Of a DNA stretch of 64,000 nucleotides, positions 34,256-43,470 are shown one piece after another. How positions within the stretch are numbered: the first letter of the stretch is position 1; each line of letters starts with the position of its first letter. Under the pieces are notes generated by a model. The model saw nothing but the letters and a program-made list of their open reading frames with translations. It was not told where the DNA came from and searched no databases. Both the position numbers and the translations under genes were made by a program. This DNA comes from Lignipirellula cremea. Its GTDB lineage: Bacteria; Planctomycetota; Planctomycetia; Pirellulales; Pirellulaceae. The DNA is taken from contig NZ_CP036433.1 in the NCBI RefSeq assembly GCF_007751035.1, forward strand, positions 6,677,001 to 6,741,000, read 5' to 3'.

Positions 34256-34930
34256 CTAGCGGAACAGGCTTGTGCCGAGTTGCGAGGCGATCACCGGGGC
34301 GTTCGGTTCGGCCAGGTACAAGGCGACACGGCCGGAGCCGGGGGCTGCAGGGCCCCCGGTGATGCTGAGGCCGCCGAAGTTTTCTTCGGTCAGTCCGCGC
34401 TGCCGCAAATAGGCGGCGACTGCCGCGGCTCGACCGGCTCCCAGTTCCACGCGGGACTGGCCGCTGGCGTCGTTCCCTTCGCTGGCGATGACAACGCGGG
34501 ATCCCTGGGCGTGTGGTTGCTGCATCAGGCCGACCAGTTGATCCAGCGAGGCGCGGCCAGCTGCATCGAGCTCGGCCTGACCGGGGGCAAAGGCGATGTC
34601 GTCCTGGAAACGGGCCAGCCGTTCCTGGCGACTGTACGTCAGACTGGGGGACTGGGCCGCCAGCTGTTCCAGCTGGGGCTGCTGCACGCTGGGGTTCCCG
34701 CCGCCCTGCATGGCGTAACGGGCGACTTCTTTTTCGGCTTCGGCCAGCTTTTCATTCAGCTCGCGGTTCGCCAGTTCCAGCTCCTGTTTCAGCTGCATCT
34801 CGGCGTTGACCCGATTGATCAATTGCTGCCGTTCGACCTGGAACCGGGCGCCGGAGGTGTCCTTTTTGAACATGCCGCACCCGACGAAAGGCGCCACAGC
34901 GCAAGCGAGGAGGATTAGGCGGAGCGGCAT
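34256..34930 (-). CDS. Lipoprotein with coiled coil and OmpA-like C-terminus
   Basis: The start is placed at MPLRLILLACAVAPFVGCG, whose FVGC is a lipobox, so the mature protein is lipid-anchored. Residues about 25-75 form a coiled coil rich in Gln, Glu, Arg (RQQLINRVNAEMQLKQELEL, then ANRELNEKL). The C-terminal about 110 residues resemble an OmpA-type peptidoglycan-associated domain: GQAELDAAGRASLDQLVGLM, then RVVIASEGND and a short GAGRAAAVAAYLRQRGL helix, although the usual NX2LSXXRA motif is altered to VELGAGRA. It probably links the outer membrane or envelope to the wall layer. Confidence 0.72.
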   Translation of the reverse strand: MPLRLILLACAVAPFVGCGMFKKDTSGARFQVERQQLINRVNAEMQLKQELELANRELNEKLAEAEKEVARYAMQGGGNPSVQQPQLEQLAAQSPSLTYSRQERLARFQDDIAFAPGQAELDAAGRASLDQLVGLMQQPHAQGSRVVIASEGNDASGQSRVELGAGRAAAVAAYLRQRGLTEENFGGLSITGGPAAPGSGRVALYLAEPNAPVIASQLGTSLFR

Positions 34931-35036
34931 GGTGTTCGAGTCCTTTCGTATCCGCCAAACGGCGGAAATTCGCAAAGCGAGGCGATTCCCTGCCGTTTTT
35001 CGCAATTTGTCGGCTTTTACGCAAGACGAATCTGAA

Positions 35037-36581
35037 CTACTCGATGCGCCATCCGGTGCCGTCTTTCCGGTCTTCCAGCGTCACGCCGGCTGCCTTCAAG
35101 CCATCGCGGACCATATCGGCGGCCGCAAAGTTCTTGTTCGCCCGGGAATCATTCCGCACCTGGATCAGCAGTTCGATCAGTTTGCCCACCAGAGCGTCAT
35201 CGCCGCCGCCGGTCTTTTTGGGCATCTCCTGGAACAGGCCAAAAATCGTGGTCAGTTCCCGCAGCACCAAAGCCGCCTGCCGCAGGGCGGCCAGTTTTGC
35301 GTCGTCCCGTTTGGCCGCTTCTTCCAGCTGCTCGGCGTCGACGAACTTGTTGATTTCGCGAAGCATCTCGAACAGTTCGCTGACCGCCGCGGCCGAGTTG
35401 AAGTCGTCGTCCATGTGGGCCAGGTAGCGTTCCCGACGGGCCGCCACCTGCTGCAGTAGCGGGTCGTCGCCGGGGGTAAAGTCGCCTTCGGTCCGCTGCA
35501 GGGCGGCAGGCAGGTCGTGGTATTTTTCGCCTGTGATCCGCTCGTAGCGTTCGAAGAAGCGGTAGAACGTCTCGAGCGCGGCGCCAGCCTCGGCGATGCC
35601 TTCTTCGCCGAAGACAATGGTGCTGCGGTAATGGGTGCGGAGCAGGAAAAAGCGGAGCCGCTCGCCCGTGTGGGTTGCGACCAGTTCGGCCAGACCGCCG
35701 GCCCCTTTGGAGCGGCTGATTTTGGTGTCGACCGTGGCTTCGCCGCCATTGGCTTCGGCTTCACGATCGGTGCGGCCGCCGACTTTGCCGGCCGCCGCGG
35801 CCCGCATCAGGCCGTTGTGCATCCAGTAACGGGCCATCGGTTTGCCATGGGCGCACTCGCTCTGGGCGATTTCATTTTCATGATGGGGAAAGACCAGGTC
35901 GAGTCCGCCGCCGTGGATGTCGAACGATTCGCCCAGCACCTTGCGGCTCATGGCGGAGCATTCGATGTGCCAGCCGGGGCGCCCTTTCCCCCAGGGGCTG
36001 TCCCAGGCGGGCTCTTCGGGTTTGGCCGCTTTCCACAAAGCGAAGTCGCTGGGGGAGCGTTTTTTGGCGGCTGCTCCGCCGCCTTCCCCTTGCGCGCCTT
36101 CAGCCGTGCGGTTGCTGAGCTTGCCGTATTCCGAATCTTTGGCCACATCGAAGAACACGTCGCCGTCGACCGCATAGGCGAAGTCCTTCTCAATCAGCGA
36201 GCCGATCAGGGCGATGATTTCGTCCATGTATTCGGTCGCTTTCGGCATGGAGTCGATCTGATCCACGCCGAAGGACTTCAGGTTTTTCAAATAGTCGGCC
36301 GTCATTTCGTCGGCGACCTGGGCCATCGTGAGGCTGCGTTTTTTGGATTCGGCGATCAGCTTGTCGTCGACATCGGTGATATTCACCACCCAGGAAACCT
36401 GGTAACCGCAGTGGGTCAGATAGCGTTTGACCGTATCGAAAATGACGGGGCCCACCATATGGCCAATGTGCGACGCCTTGTAAACCGTGGGTCCGCACAG
36501 GTACATGCCGACCTTGCCGGGCTCGACCGTTTCAAAGGGTTCTTTGGCTTTGGACAGCGTGTTGTAGACTCGCAGTGACAT
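35037..36581 (-). CDS. cysS: Cysteinyl-tRNA synthetase
   Basis: CysS ligates cysteine to tRNA-Cys. The ATG at 36581 gives [20 protein letters not shown], the normal N-terminus; a start 54 bases upstream is possible. Zinc ligands are visible at CGPTVY, ECSAM and HHENE, and HIGHMV is the HIGH motif. The KMSKS loop is [10 protein letters not shown] and is preceded by an insertion of roughly 20 residues ([19 protein letters not shown], then TVD) between WMHNGLM and the loop. The anticodon-binding helical domain follows normally ([20 protein letters not shown], then INKF). It is 514 residues, slightly longer than usual because of this insert. It is adjacent to ispF on the same strand, with 89 bases between them. 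Confidence 0.95.
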   Translation of the reverse strand: MSLRVYNTLSKAKEPFETVEPGKVGMYLCGPTVYKASHIGHMVGPVIFDTVKRYLTHCGYQVSWVVNITDVDDKLIAESKKRSLTMAQVADEMTADYLKNLKSFGVDQIDSMPKATEYMDEIIALIGSLIEKDFAYAVDGDVFFDVAKDSEYGKLSNRTAEGAQGEGGGAAAKKRSPSDFALWKAAKPEEPAWDSPWGKGRPGWHIECSAMSRKVLGESFDIHGGGLDLVFPHHENEIAQSECAHGKPMARYWMHNGLMRAAAAGKVGGRTDREAEANGGEATVDTKISRSKGAGGLAELVATHTGERLRFFLLRTHYRSTIVFGEEGIAEAGAALETFYRFFERYERITGEKYHDLPAALQRTEGDFTPGDDPLLQQVAARRERYLAHMDDDFNSAAAVSELFEMLREINKFVDAEQLEEAAKRDDAKLAALRQAALVLRELTTIFGLFQEMPKKTGGGDDALVGKLIELLIQVRNDSRANKNFAAADMVRDGLKAAGVTLEDRKDGTGWRIE

Positions 36582-36670
36582 GGCAATGGCGCCGGCGGGT
36601 TGGCGGAGAGTGGTCGTTTCCAGGGCAGCAGACATTTCAATCCATCAAAATGTTCAGGGTAGTTTTTGTT

Positions 36671-37144
36671 TTAACGCGTGAGCAGCACGATGCACTCGGC
36701 CATGATCGCTTCTTCGCGACCGACGGGGCCGACGTGCTCTCCCGTTTTAGCCTTCACGTTGACGCAGTCCGTTTCCAGGTGGAGCAGTTCGGCGATGCGC
36801 TGGCGAATGGCGTTTTTGTGGGGAGTGATTTTGGGCCGCTGGGCAAAGACGATGCAGTCCAGATTCGCAATGGTCGCTCCGGTCGCCTGGACTTTCTCAT
36901 AAGCCAGGCGCAGCATTTCTCCCGAATCCCGACCGCGGTTGGCGGGATCGGTATCCGGGAACAAATCGCCAATGTCGCCCAGGGCGGCCGCCCCCAGCAG
37001 GGCGTCGGTGAGCGCATGGAGCAGCACATCGGCGTCGCTGTGTCCGACGGCCTGGCGATCGTGCGGAATCAGCACGCCCCCCAGCACCAGGGGACCGCCT
37101 GCTTCCAGCCGATGTGTGTCGTGACCTATTCCAATACGGTACAT
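36671..37144 (-). CDS. ispF: 2-C-methyl-D-erythritol 2,4-cyclodiphosphate synthase (IspF)
   Basis: IspF closes the cyclodiphosphate ring in the MEP pathway for isoprenoid precursors. The ATG at 37144 gives MYRIGIGHDTHRLEAGGPLV. Metal ligands are in GHDTHRL (Asp8-x-His10 type) and GHSDADVLLHALTDALLGAA (the next His). Later motifs are ALGDIGDLFPDTDP and NVKAKTGEHVGPVGREEAIM. The 157 residues are standard. The gene lies upstream of cysS on the same strand and the two could be co-transcribed; an ispF-cysS neighbourhood is common in bacteria. It is divergent from the sodium/solute symporter. Confidence 0.96.
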   Translation of the reverse strand: MYRIGIGHDTHRLEAGGPLVLGGVLIPHDRQAVGHSDADVLLHALTDALLGAAALGDIGDLFPDTDPANRGRDSGEMLRLAYEKVQATGATIANLDCIVFAQRPKITPHKNAIRQRIAELLHLETDCVNVKAKTGEHVGPVGREEAIMAECIVLLTR

Positions 37145-37284
37145 AAACAATCCGTTTGACGGCAAACCAGGCGAATTATAGCGAACAGGCGCCTGGGGAA
37201 CAACGCAGATTGAAGCCGGCGGAATCCGGGACAAACCCATCAACAAACGTAGAAATCACGGGCCGCGAAGGGGTATACTCGCCC

Positions 37285-38922
37285 GTGCGTTCCGTCCTGC
37301 CGCCGCTGCTCCTTTTTTCTGGGGATGTCACTGCCTTGGATCCGCTCGCCCTCAAATCCAACTTCGCCGCCCTGGACTGGGTCATTGTCGGCGTTTACCT
37401 GTCGCTGTCGCTGCTGATCGGAGTCTGGGCCAATCGGTACATCCACAACACCAAGGCGTATCTCATTGGGGGAGGCAAGGCCGGCTCCTCGCTCAATGCG
37501 GCCACCTATGTAGGCACCACGCTGGGGCTGGTCACGCTGATGTACGCGGCCATTGATGCGTTCAGCCATGGCTTTGCCTTTGTGACGCTGGCTTTGATCG
37601 GCCTGGGGACGGGCCTGCTGTTGGGCTGCACCGGTCTGGTGATTGGTCCGCTGCGGCGGATGAACCTGATGACCATCCCCGAGTATTTTGAAAAACGGTA
37701 CAGCCGGCGGCTGCGGGTCGCCGGCGGTTGCATTTGCGCCCTGGCCGGCATTTTGAACATGGGCCTGTTCCCCAAAATGGGCGCCACCTTTTTGACGTAT
37801 TCCACCGGCATGCAGAATATGGCCGGCGACGCGAACGACACCGTCAACCTGATTACCTCCTTGCTGATTCTGATGGTGCTGTTTTATACGGTGCTGGGCG
37901 GCATGGTCAGTGTGATCATTACCGACTATATCCAGTTCGTGGTGCTCAGCCTGGGAATGGGGCTGGGCGTTTACTTTTGTCTGACGCATCCGGATCTGGG
38001 ATGGCAGACGATGCTCAGCACGATCGCCGAGCATCGCGGGGAGCGGATGTTCAACCCGCTGGCCGCCGACAGCGGTTACGGCTGGACGTGGATCCTGTTC
38101 AACTGCCTGGTCTTCCTGTACGCCGGGTTCTGCTGGGCGCCGGAAGCATCGCGTTCTTTGACCGCCCGCGATGAATCAGCGGCACGACGCACGTTTTTAC
38201 TGGCCTCGCCGGGCATGTTTGTGCGGCTGGCCATTCCGGCGTTATGGGCGGTGGCGGCTTTTACCCTGGTCGCGCAGAGCGAAGAGCTGACCGGCTATTT
38301 CTTTCCCGACGGTCTGGCGAATGATCCGGCCCATGCGGCGGAAGCGATGCCCGCGACCCTGGCCTTTGTAACGCCGACCGGTCTGCTGGGACTGCTGGTG
38401 GCCGGGATGCTGGCGGCGTTCATGTCGACGCACGATTCTTACCTGTTGTGCTGGTCGAGCGTGATTACCCGCGACATTGTCGGCCCGCTGGTCCGACGCC
38501 CTTTGACCGATGGCCAGGAGATTCTGATCACTCGCATCAGTGTGATTGTGATTGGCCTGTTCCTGCTGGTGTGGGGCGTGTGGTACGAGCTGACCGACAG
38601 TGTCTGGACGTACATGGCGGTTTCCGGCACCATTTATATGAGCGGCGCCGGCGTGGTGCTGCTGGGCGGGCTGTACTGGAGTCGGGCTTCAACCGTCGGC
38701 GCCTGGGCGGCGATGCTGTCGGGGTTGCTGGCGCTGCTGGGTTTGTTCCTGGAGCCCGTGAATACCCAACTCGCGGAGCTGGAGTTCGACTTTGCCGTTT
38801 CTGGCCCGGCGTTTGGACTGTTTGTGTACGCCTTTTGCGGCGCCATGTTTGTCGTGTTCTCGCTCCTGTTCCCCGACAAGACGCCGCACCCGGCGTCCGC
38901 CCCGATTGAGGAGGCGCGCTAA
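37285..38922 (+). CDS. Sodium/solute symporter family protein
   Basis: This integral membrane protein has about 13 hydrophobic segments. The exact start is uncertain: GTG 37285 is chosen because it leaves a promoter gap to the divergent ispF, but a TTG at 37336 is possible and the ORF runs open to 37156. SSS-family motifs include LIGVWANRYIHNTKAYLIGG, then GKAGSSLNAATYVGTTLG, MTIPEYFEKRYSRRLRVAGG, YTVLGGMVSVIITDYIQFVV and AGMLAAFMSTHDSYLLCWSS, the last one carrying the conserved late sodium-site serines. The solute cannot be inferred. Its stop overlaps the start of a 60-residue membrane protein gene, a possible accessory subunit. Confidence 0.88.
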   Translation: MRSVLPPLLLFSGDVTALDPLALKSNFAALDWVIVGVYLSLSLLIGVWANRYIHNTKAYLIGGGKAGSSLNAATYVGTTLGLVTLMYAAIDAFSHGFAFVTLALIGLGTGLLLGCTGLVIGPLRRMNLMTIPEYFEKRYSRRLRVAGGCICALAGILNMGLFPKMGATFLTYSTGMQNMAGDANDTVNLITSLLILMVLFYTVLGGMVSVIITDYIQFVVLSLGMGLGVYFCLTHPDLGWQTMLSTIAEHRGERMFNPLAADSGYGWTWILFNCLVFLYAGFCWAPEASRSLTARDESAARRTFLLASPGMFVRLAIPALWAVAAFTLVAQSEELTGYFFPDGLANDPAHAAEAMPATLAFVTPTGLLGLLVAGMLAAFMSTHDSYLLCWSSVITRDIVGPLVRRPLTDGQEILITRISVIVIGLFLLVWGVWYELTDSVWTYMAVSGTIYMSGAGVVLLGGLYWSRASTVGAWAAMLSGLLALLGLFLEPVNTQLAELEFDFAVSGPAFGLFVYAFCGAMFVVFSLLFPDKTPHPASAPIEEAR

Positions 38923-39104
38923 TGGCTGGCCTGCAGTTGTTCTGGACCTGGGCCTATATCATCGGCCTGTCGGCTTTTGCGTTGCTGGTGTTGCTGGTGA
39001 TTCCGCTGGGGCTGCGCGACCTGCTCGCCATGCTGGGCGAATTGAAAAGCGAACATACCGTGCGCGAGCAGCGCAAGAAGAAGCAGCGGAAACGCCGTCA
39101 TTAA
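38922..39104 (+). CDS. Small membrane protein coupled to the symporter (60 residues)
   Basis: The ATG overlaps the symporter stop (TAATG), so translation is coupled. Residues about 5-35 form one strong transmembrane helix (LFWTWAYIIGLSAFALLVLL, then VIPLG). The rest is a highly basic tail, ending EQRKKKQRKRRH, which the positive-inside rule would place in the cytoplasm. The length, single helix and gene order fit a small accessory subunit of the transporter, similar in idea to the small partners of some sodium symporters, but no family match comes to mind. Short ORFs like this are often missed in annotation. Confidence 0.75.
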   Translation: MAGLQLFWTWAYIIGLSAFALLVLLVIPLGLRDLLAMLGELKSEHTVREQRKKKQRKRRH

Positions 39105-39156
39105 ACGATGCGGGCGGCGTCCACGCTATTCGAGAACTCGCTCGGCGGGACGATCG

Positions 39157-39696
39157 CTATTGATCCGCCGCGGGAGCGATGCGCGTCCATTCCTCAAAGC
39201 TGTAATCGTACTGGTTCCGGCTGTCGGCCGGATGGCGTTCGCGGGAGACCTGACGCCACTGGCCCTCGGGCAAATCGGGGAAATGCGTGTCGCCGTCGAT
39301 CGTGGCGTGGATGCGCGTAAGATAGATCCGATCGGCCAGCGGCAGGGCCAAGCGATAAATCTCTCCGCCGCCGATCACAAACGGCGCTTGATCGGCGTGT
39401 TCGGTCGTGACGGACTGGGCCGCCGCGATCGCTTCCGGCAGGCTGTGGCAAACTTCCGGCGCCCCGGCCAGCGTCGACTGGCGGGTGACAACGATCATCC
39501 GCCGCCCAGGCAGCGGCCGGCCGATGCTTTCGAACGTCTTCCGTCCCATCAGGATCGGATGTCCCATCGTGAGCGCTTTGAAGCGTTTCAAATCGCCCGA
39601 CTGCCGCCAGGGCATGTCGCCTTCGCGACCAATCACGCGATTCTCGCTGAGTGCGACGATGAGAGTCAGCGCCGGCGAGTTGGGAGGGGAAGTCAT
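39157..39696 (-). CDS. folA: Dihydrofolate reductase
   Basis: DHFR reduces dihydrofolate to tetrahydrofolate with NADPH. The 179 residues show the family order: LIVALSENRVIGREGDMPWR (the Trp and substrate-binding region), then DLKRFKALTMGHPILMGRKT plus FESIGRPLPGR (the cofactor loop), and VIGGGEIYRLALPLADRIYL (the conserved glycine pair). The C-terminal half has THFPDLPEGQW. No thymidylate synthase gene is adjacent. It converges on the small membrane protein gene, with 52 bases between them. Confidence 0.95.
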   Translation of the reverse strand: MTSPPNSPALTLIVALSENRVIGREGDMPWRQSGDLKRFKALTMGHPILMGRKTFESIGRPLPGRRMIVVTRQSTLAGAPEVCHSLPEAIAAAQSVTTEHADQAPFVIGGGEIYRLALPLADRIYLTRIHATIDGDTHFPDLPEGQWRQVSRERHPADSRNQYDYSFEEWTRIAPAADQ

Positions 39697-40021
39697 AGCT
39701 CTCCGCAGAGCTTAAGGTAAGGAAGTTTGTCGCCGTTTCCCTTCGTTCGCTTGGAACGAGAAACGTTTCACTGACGTAAGGCGCCCATCCGTCAACTTTC
39801 CTCGCGTGTTTTAGCGACGGGGATCCACATGATCGCAGGCCGTAAAATACCCTGATCGCCGGGCGCCGCACAGGCGGGCGAATTGCAGGACAACCCTGGC
39901 TTGCAAGGAACGTCGCCGACGCAACAAAAAAGCGTCCCCCAGCCGGTCTGGGGGACGCTTGCGAATCGTGCGTAGCGATCAACGATGTCGAGCGACGCGG
40001 TTGATCGCCTGACCGCAGAGG
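39697..40021. other. Gap holding a minus-strand terminator and the folA upstream region
   Basis: The 325-base gap holds the terminator of the WD40 gene (annotated separately). The folA promoter should lie in 39697-39900, but no clear box stands out. No gene. Confidence 0.6.
39925..39959 (-). terminator. Strong intrinsic terminator after the WD40 gene
   Basis: A perfect 12-bp stem (AGCGTCCCCCAG, 39931-39942; CTGGGGGACGCT, 39948-39959) has a 5-base loop. Read on the minus strand it is followed by a run of six T residues. It lies about 60 bases after the stop of the 40022-43090 gene. Confidence 0.92.
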
Positions 40022-43000
40022 CTATTTACCGTCAGCGGCGGTGCTGGCCGTTTGCTCGTCGGCGGGAGGCGCCGGCGGGGCGAAGATCATGAACGAGGTA
40101 CCCGTATCCTGCCAGACGCGGACGTTGCTGTCGTAACCGCCAGCGACAATCAGCTTGCCGTCGGCGGTGGAACAGGCGGAGTACATGTAGTCGGCGCCGC
40201 CGGTCAAGGCCCGAACGTTGCCGCCGTTGTCAGCCCGCTTCATGTGGACGTTCTTGTCGCCGCAGGAAGCAACCAGCGTGGTCGTGTCGGCCACAAATTC
40301 CACCGAGGTAATCTCTTTGGTGAAACCCTGGATGGTGCGCGACTGGTCGCCGGTGCGGAAGTCCCACACCTTGATCACCATGTCGGCCCCACCGGTCGCC
40401 AGCATCAGGCCGTCCGCACTCCAGGCAACCCCCAGCACGTGGTGCGTGTGGCCTTCAAAGGAGCGAACGAACTTGCCGTCGGCCACCTGATGAATTTTCA
40501 TAAAGCGGTCGGCCGCACTGCTGGCCAGGCTCTGGTCGTCGGGCGAGAACTGGACCGAGAAGACCGTATCGCTATGGGCGTCGACGATCTCACGAACCAG
40601 TTTGCCGTCGGCCACGTTCCAGATTTTCAGCTCGCCGGAGCGGGAAGGTTCGCCGCCTCCGGTCGCCAGCAGTTTGCCGTCGTTGCTGAAATCCAGGGCC
40701 GTCACACGGTCGACGAACGCGTCGGAATCCATGCCGCCGATCGTACGCACCAGGCCCCACTCCGGCTGGGCCGCCCAGCGAACGAGCGTGTTGTTGGCGC
40801 CATAGCTGAGCATGTCGCCGTTGCCAGCGAAGGCGATCAGCGTCTGCACGGCGCCCTGGCCTTCGCGGACTTCGACCGCGGCGCCCGATTCGGAATCCCA
40901 GGTGTGGACCACCTGGTCATCGCCCACGGTGGCGAAGATGGCGCCGTCGGGGCTGAAGGCGACAGCCCGCACCGGCAACTGGTGCTCGGGGATCATCTTC
41001 TTCGCCTGTTCCAGCACTTCGTTCGCGGCGGTCTGATCTTTTTCGGCCTGTTCGACGATTTTCTGGAAACCAGGGATTGCGTCGGTCGCCGTTTTGATCG
41101 ACTCTTTCGAACGCTCCACGCTGCGGACGGCCGCATCGTGGGCGCGGGTGGCGGCGGTCAGTTCATCTTCAGCTTTCTTGGCAGGAGCTTCTGTCTGTTT
41201 GACTTTGGCTTCGGCCGCTTTGAATTCCGTGTTGATCTTGTTGAACTCGTCGTCGGCCGTCTTTTTGGCGGCGGCCAGTTCATCGCGGGTTTTGGTTTTG
41301 GCTTCCACGATTTTGTCGGCGGCCGCTTTGGCGTCGCCTTCTTTGCCGTCGCGATCGGTCGTGGCGGCTTTCAATTCTTCTTCCGCTTTGGCGTGTGCTT
41401 CGGTCGCCTTTTTCTGGGCTTCCTCGGCTTTGGCCAGGGCGGTGGTTTTCTCGGCCAGGACTTTGTCGGCTTCCGTTTTGTCGGCGACCGGCTTGACCGC
41501 TGCTTCTTCTTTTTTCTTCTTTTCTTCGGCCGCTTTCACGACCGCTTCTTCCGCCTTTTTGGCGTTATCTTCTTCGGCTTTTTTCCGTTTTTCGCCTTCG
41601 TCGAGATCTTTCTTGGCGACGTCGACCATCCGTTTGGCCAGGGCGGCGGCGCGGGTCAGGCCTTCGACGCGCAGGTCGTCGCGGTAGTCTCCTTTGACTT
41701 CGGCCATCTGGGTGCCTTTGGCGACGTCCCACAGTTTGATGCTGTTATTGTCGCTGACGCTGACCAAGCGCTGGCCGTCGCCGCGAACCGCCACGCCCAG
41801 CACAGGGCCGGCATGGTTGAGCGATTTGGCCTGGGCGCCGGTGGAAACCGTCCAGATGCGGGCGGTGCCGTCCTGGCTGCCCGAGGCCAGCTGGTTCGGA
41901 TCGTTGGGGAAGGCGGCCAGGGCGTGGATCGGACCGGTATGGCCGGGGATTTCACGCACCGGGGCGATCGCCTCTTCCGGTTTGGCGTCGGGCGGCAGGT
42001 CCCAGATGAGAATCTTGTTATCGGCGAGGCCGGTGGCGATCTGCGCCGTTTCCGCGGGACCAACGAACGCCACGGCGTTCACTTCGGCCGGGGCTTCCAG
42101 GGCGATGCCCAGCTGCTTGCCGTCCGCCACATTCCACACCTGGAACGTTTTATCCTGCGAACCCGACACCAGTTTGGCGCCGTCGATCGAGAACGCCACG
42201 CCGGTGATGGCGCCGGAGTGCTTGAGGGTCTTGGCGACTTTGTTCGTCGCCAGGTCAACCAGTTTGATCTCGCCGTTTTTCTGTCCGTAAGCGGCCCAGG
42301 CGCCTTTGGCGTCAACGGCTACGGACAGGGCGTCGGCAATGCCGGCGACATCGGCCACACGGACGCTGTCGGGGCGCTGCCAGAGTTTGACAGTGCGATA
42401 ACCGCTGGAAGCCAGCGTGGTGCTGTCGGGGCTGAACGCCAGCGACTGGACCAGGTCCAGATGGGCGACGCCGGGACGATCGTAAACGCCCGACTTGAGC
42501 AGTTCCGGATCCGTCAGACGGACGATTTCCCGTTTGCTGGGCAGGTGATAAATGAAGATCTGATTGGCGCGGCCGGCGGCGATGTACTGTCCATCGGGCG
42601 AGACGGCTACGGCATAAGTGGGATTAACGCCGGGCGGCAGCGACTGCCATTGCACCGCGGCGGATTCGCCAGAGACCGATCCTTTGGCGCCCTGGTCAAT
42701 CCACAGCTTCAGCAGGGCCAGTTCCTCGGGCGTCATCGGTTTGGCGCCGACGTCGTTATCTTCCGGCGGCATGACCGGTTCGCTGGCGTGGGAGGAAACC
42801 TTGAGCAGCAGGCTTTCCATGCTTTTGCCGGCTACCACCGAGGGGCCTTCGCCGCCGCCTTTGAGAATCGACTGGGGCGTTTCCAGCACCAGGTCGCTCT
42901 CGGCTTCGGTGGCGTTATGACAGGCCAGGCACTTTTTCCGCAGAACGGGGAGAATTTCTTTTTCAAAATCGACGTCGCCATCGTGCTTGATCTGGGCGAT

Positions 43001-43090
43001 CTCAATCGGAGCCGCCATGACCGGCGCGGCGAACAAGCCGAGCGCGATCGCTAGCGAAGCGAATCGTATTCCAACACGTTCGGTAATCAT
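40022..43090 (-). CDS. Cytochrome-WD40 protein with central coiled coil
   Basis: The start MITERVGIRFASLAIALGLF gives a signal peptide (cleavage near PVMAAP). A planctomycete cytochrome domain with CLACH near residue 54-58 and PEDNDVGAKPMTPEELALLK follows. Residues about 150-480 hold WD40 repeats (LAFSPDSTTLASSGYRTVKL, VAFSIDGAKLVSGSQDKTFQ, and similar). Residues about 485-740 are an Ala/Lys/Glu-rich coiled coil with long runs of charged heptads. The C-terminal part returns to WD40 repeats (VAFSPDGAIFATVGDDQVVH, VQFSPDDQSLASSAADRFMK). So one propeller may be split by a coil, or there are two propellers. Its role with the two upstream genes is unknown. The gene is followed by a strong terminator. 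Confidence 0.86.
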   Translation of the reverse strand: MITERVGIRFASLAIALGLFAAPVMAAPIEIAQIKHDGDVDFEKEILPVLRKKCLACHNATEAESDLVLETPQSILKGGGEGPSVVAGKSMESLLLKVSSHASEPVMPPEDNDVGAKPMTPEELALLKLWIDQGAKGSVSGESAAVQWQSLPPGVNPTYAVAVSPDGQYIAAGRANQIFIYHLPSKREIVRLTDPELLKSGVYDRPGVAHLDLVQSLAFSPDSTTLASSGYRTVKLWQRPDSVRVADVAGIADALSVAVDAKGAWAAYGQKNGEIKLVDLATNKVAKTLKHSGAITGVAFSIDGAKLVSGSQDKTFQVWNVADGKQLGIALEAPAEVNAVAFVGPAETAQIATGLADNKILIWDLPPDAKPEEAIAPVREIPGHTGPIHALAAFPNDPNQLASGSQDGTARIWTVSTGAQAKSLNHAGPVLGVAVRGDGQRLVSVSDNNSIKLWDVAKGTQMAEVKGDYRDDLRVEGLTRAAALAKRMVDVAKKDLDEGEKRKKAEEDNAKKAEEAVVKAAEEKKKKEEAAVKPVADKTEADKVLAEKTTALAKAEEAQKKATEAHAKAEEELKAATTDRDGKEGDAKAAADKIVEAKTKTRDELAAAKKTADDEFNKINTEFKAAEAKVKQTEAPAKKAEDELTAATRAHDAAVRSVERSKESIKTATDAIPGFQKIVEQAEKDQTAANEVLEQAKKMIPEHQLPVRAVAFSPDGAIFATVGDDQVVHTWDSESGAAVEVREGQGAVQTLIAFAGNGDMLSYGANNTLVRWAAQPEWGLVRTIGGMDSDAFVDRVTALDFSNDGKLLATGGGEPSRSGELKIWNVADGKLVREIVDAHSDTVFSVQFSPDDQSLASSAADRFMKIHQVADGKFVRSFEGHTHHVLGVAWSADGLMLATGGADMVIKVWDFRTGDQSRTIQGFTKEITSVEFVADTTTLVASCGDKNVHMKRADNGGNVRALTGGADYMYSACSTADGKLIVAGGYDSNVRVWQDTGTSFMIFAPPAPPADEQTASTAADGK

Positions 43091-43470
43091 TTGGGAACCC
43101 GTTAGCAAAGGCAGGAGAAGATGGCAGGTGTGTGAGGTGTGTGTGTCTTGGCGCGCCGATAAAAGAACGCGCGGCGGTTTGCCAGGTTGCCAGCCGCCCC
43201 CGATTACGCGGAGGACGCCATAGCGTTCCGTGGCGACTTCGATCTCGTGCGGGCGCCAGCGGAAGGCAGGCTTCCGCCGGGGACATCGCTTGAGGCAGCA
43301 GGCAGGCGAGGGGCATTTTTGCCAGGGCTCCGTCCCCCGCAGCGGTCGAACAAAGACCGGTCGGGGATAAGAGCTGACGTTGTAAATTGACCCTTATCGC
43401 CATTTTGCCTGAGTCCTCCAGTATACATGGCGGCCCAGATTTTTGCTGAGCTCACCAGGTAAACGGAAGA
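43091..43470. other. Gap upstream of the WD40 gene
   Basis: The gap is 380 bases. ORFs on both strands look random. A small GCGGAAG-GCAGG-CTTCCGC hairpin lies near 43259-43277 but has no T run. No gene, repeat family or promoter that I can support. Confidence 0.5.

Noticed and set aside
40052-43054. 1000-codon open frame antisense to the cytochrome-WD40 gene
   Set aside because: It is the mirror of a GC-rich, Ala/Lys/Glu-rich gene. Its composition is dominated by Phe, Gly, Arg and Val runs, with no domain or start signal.
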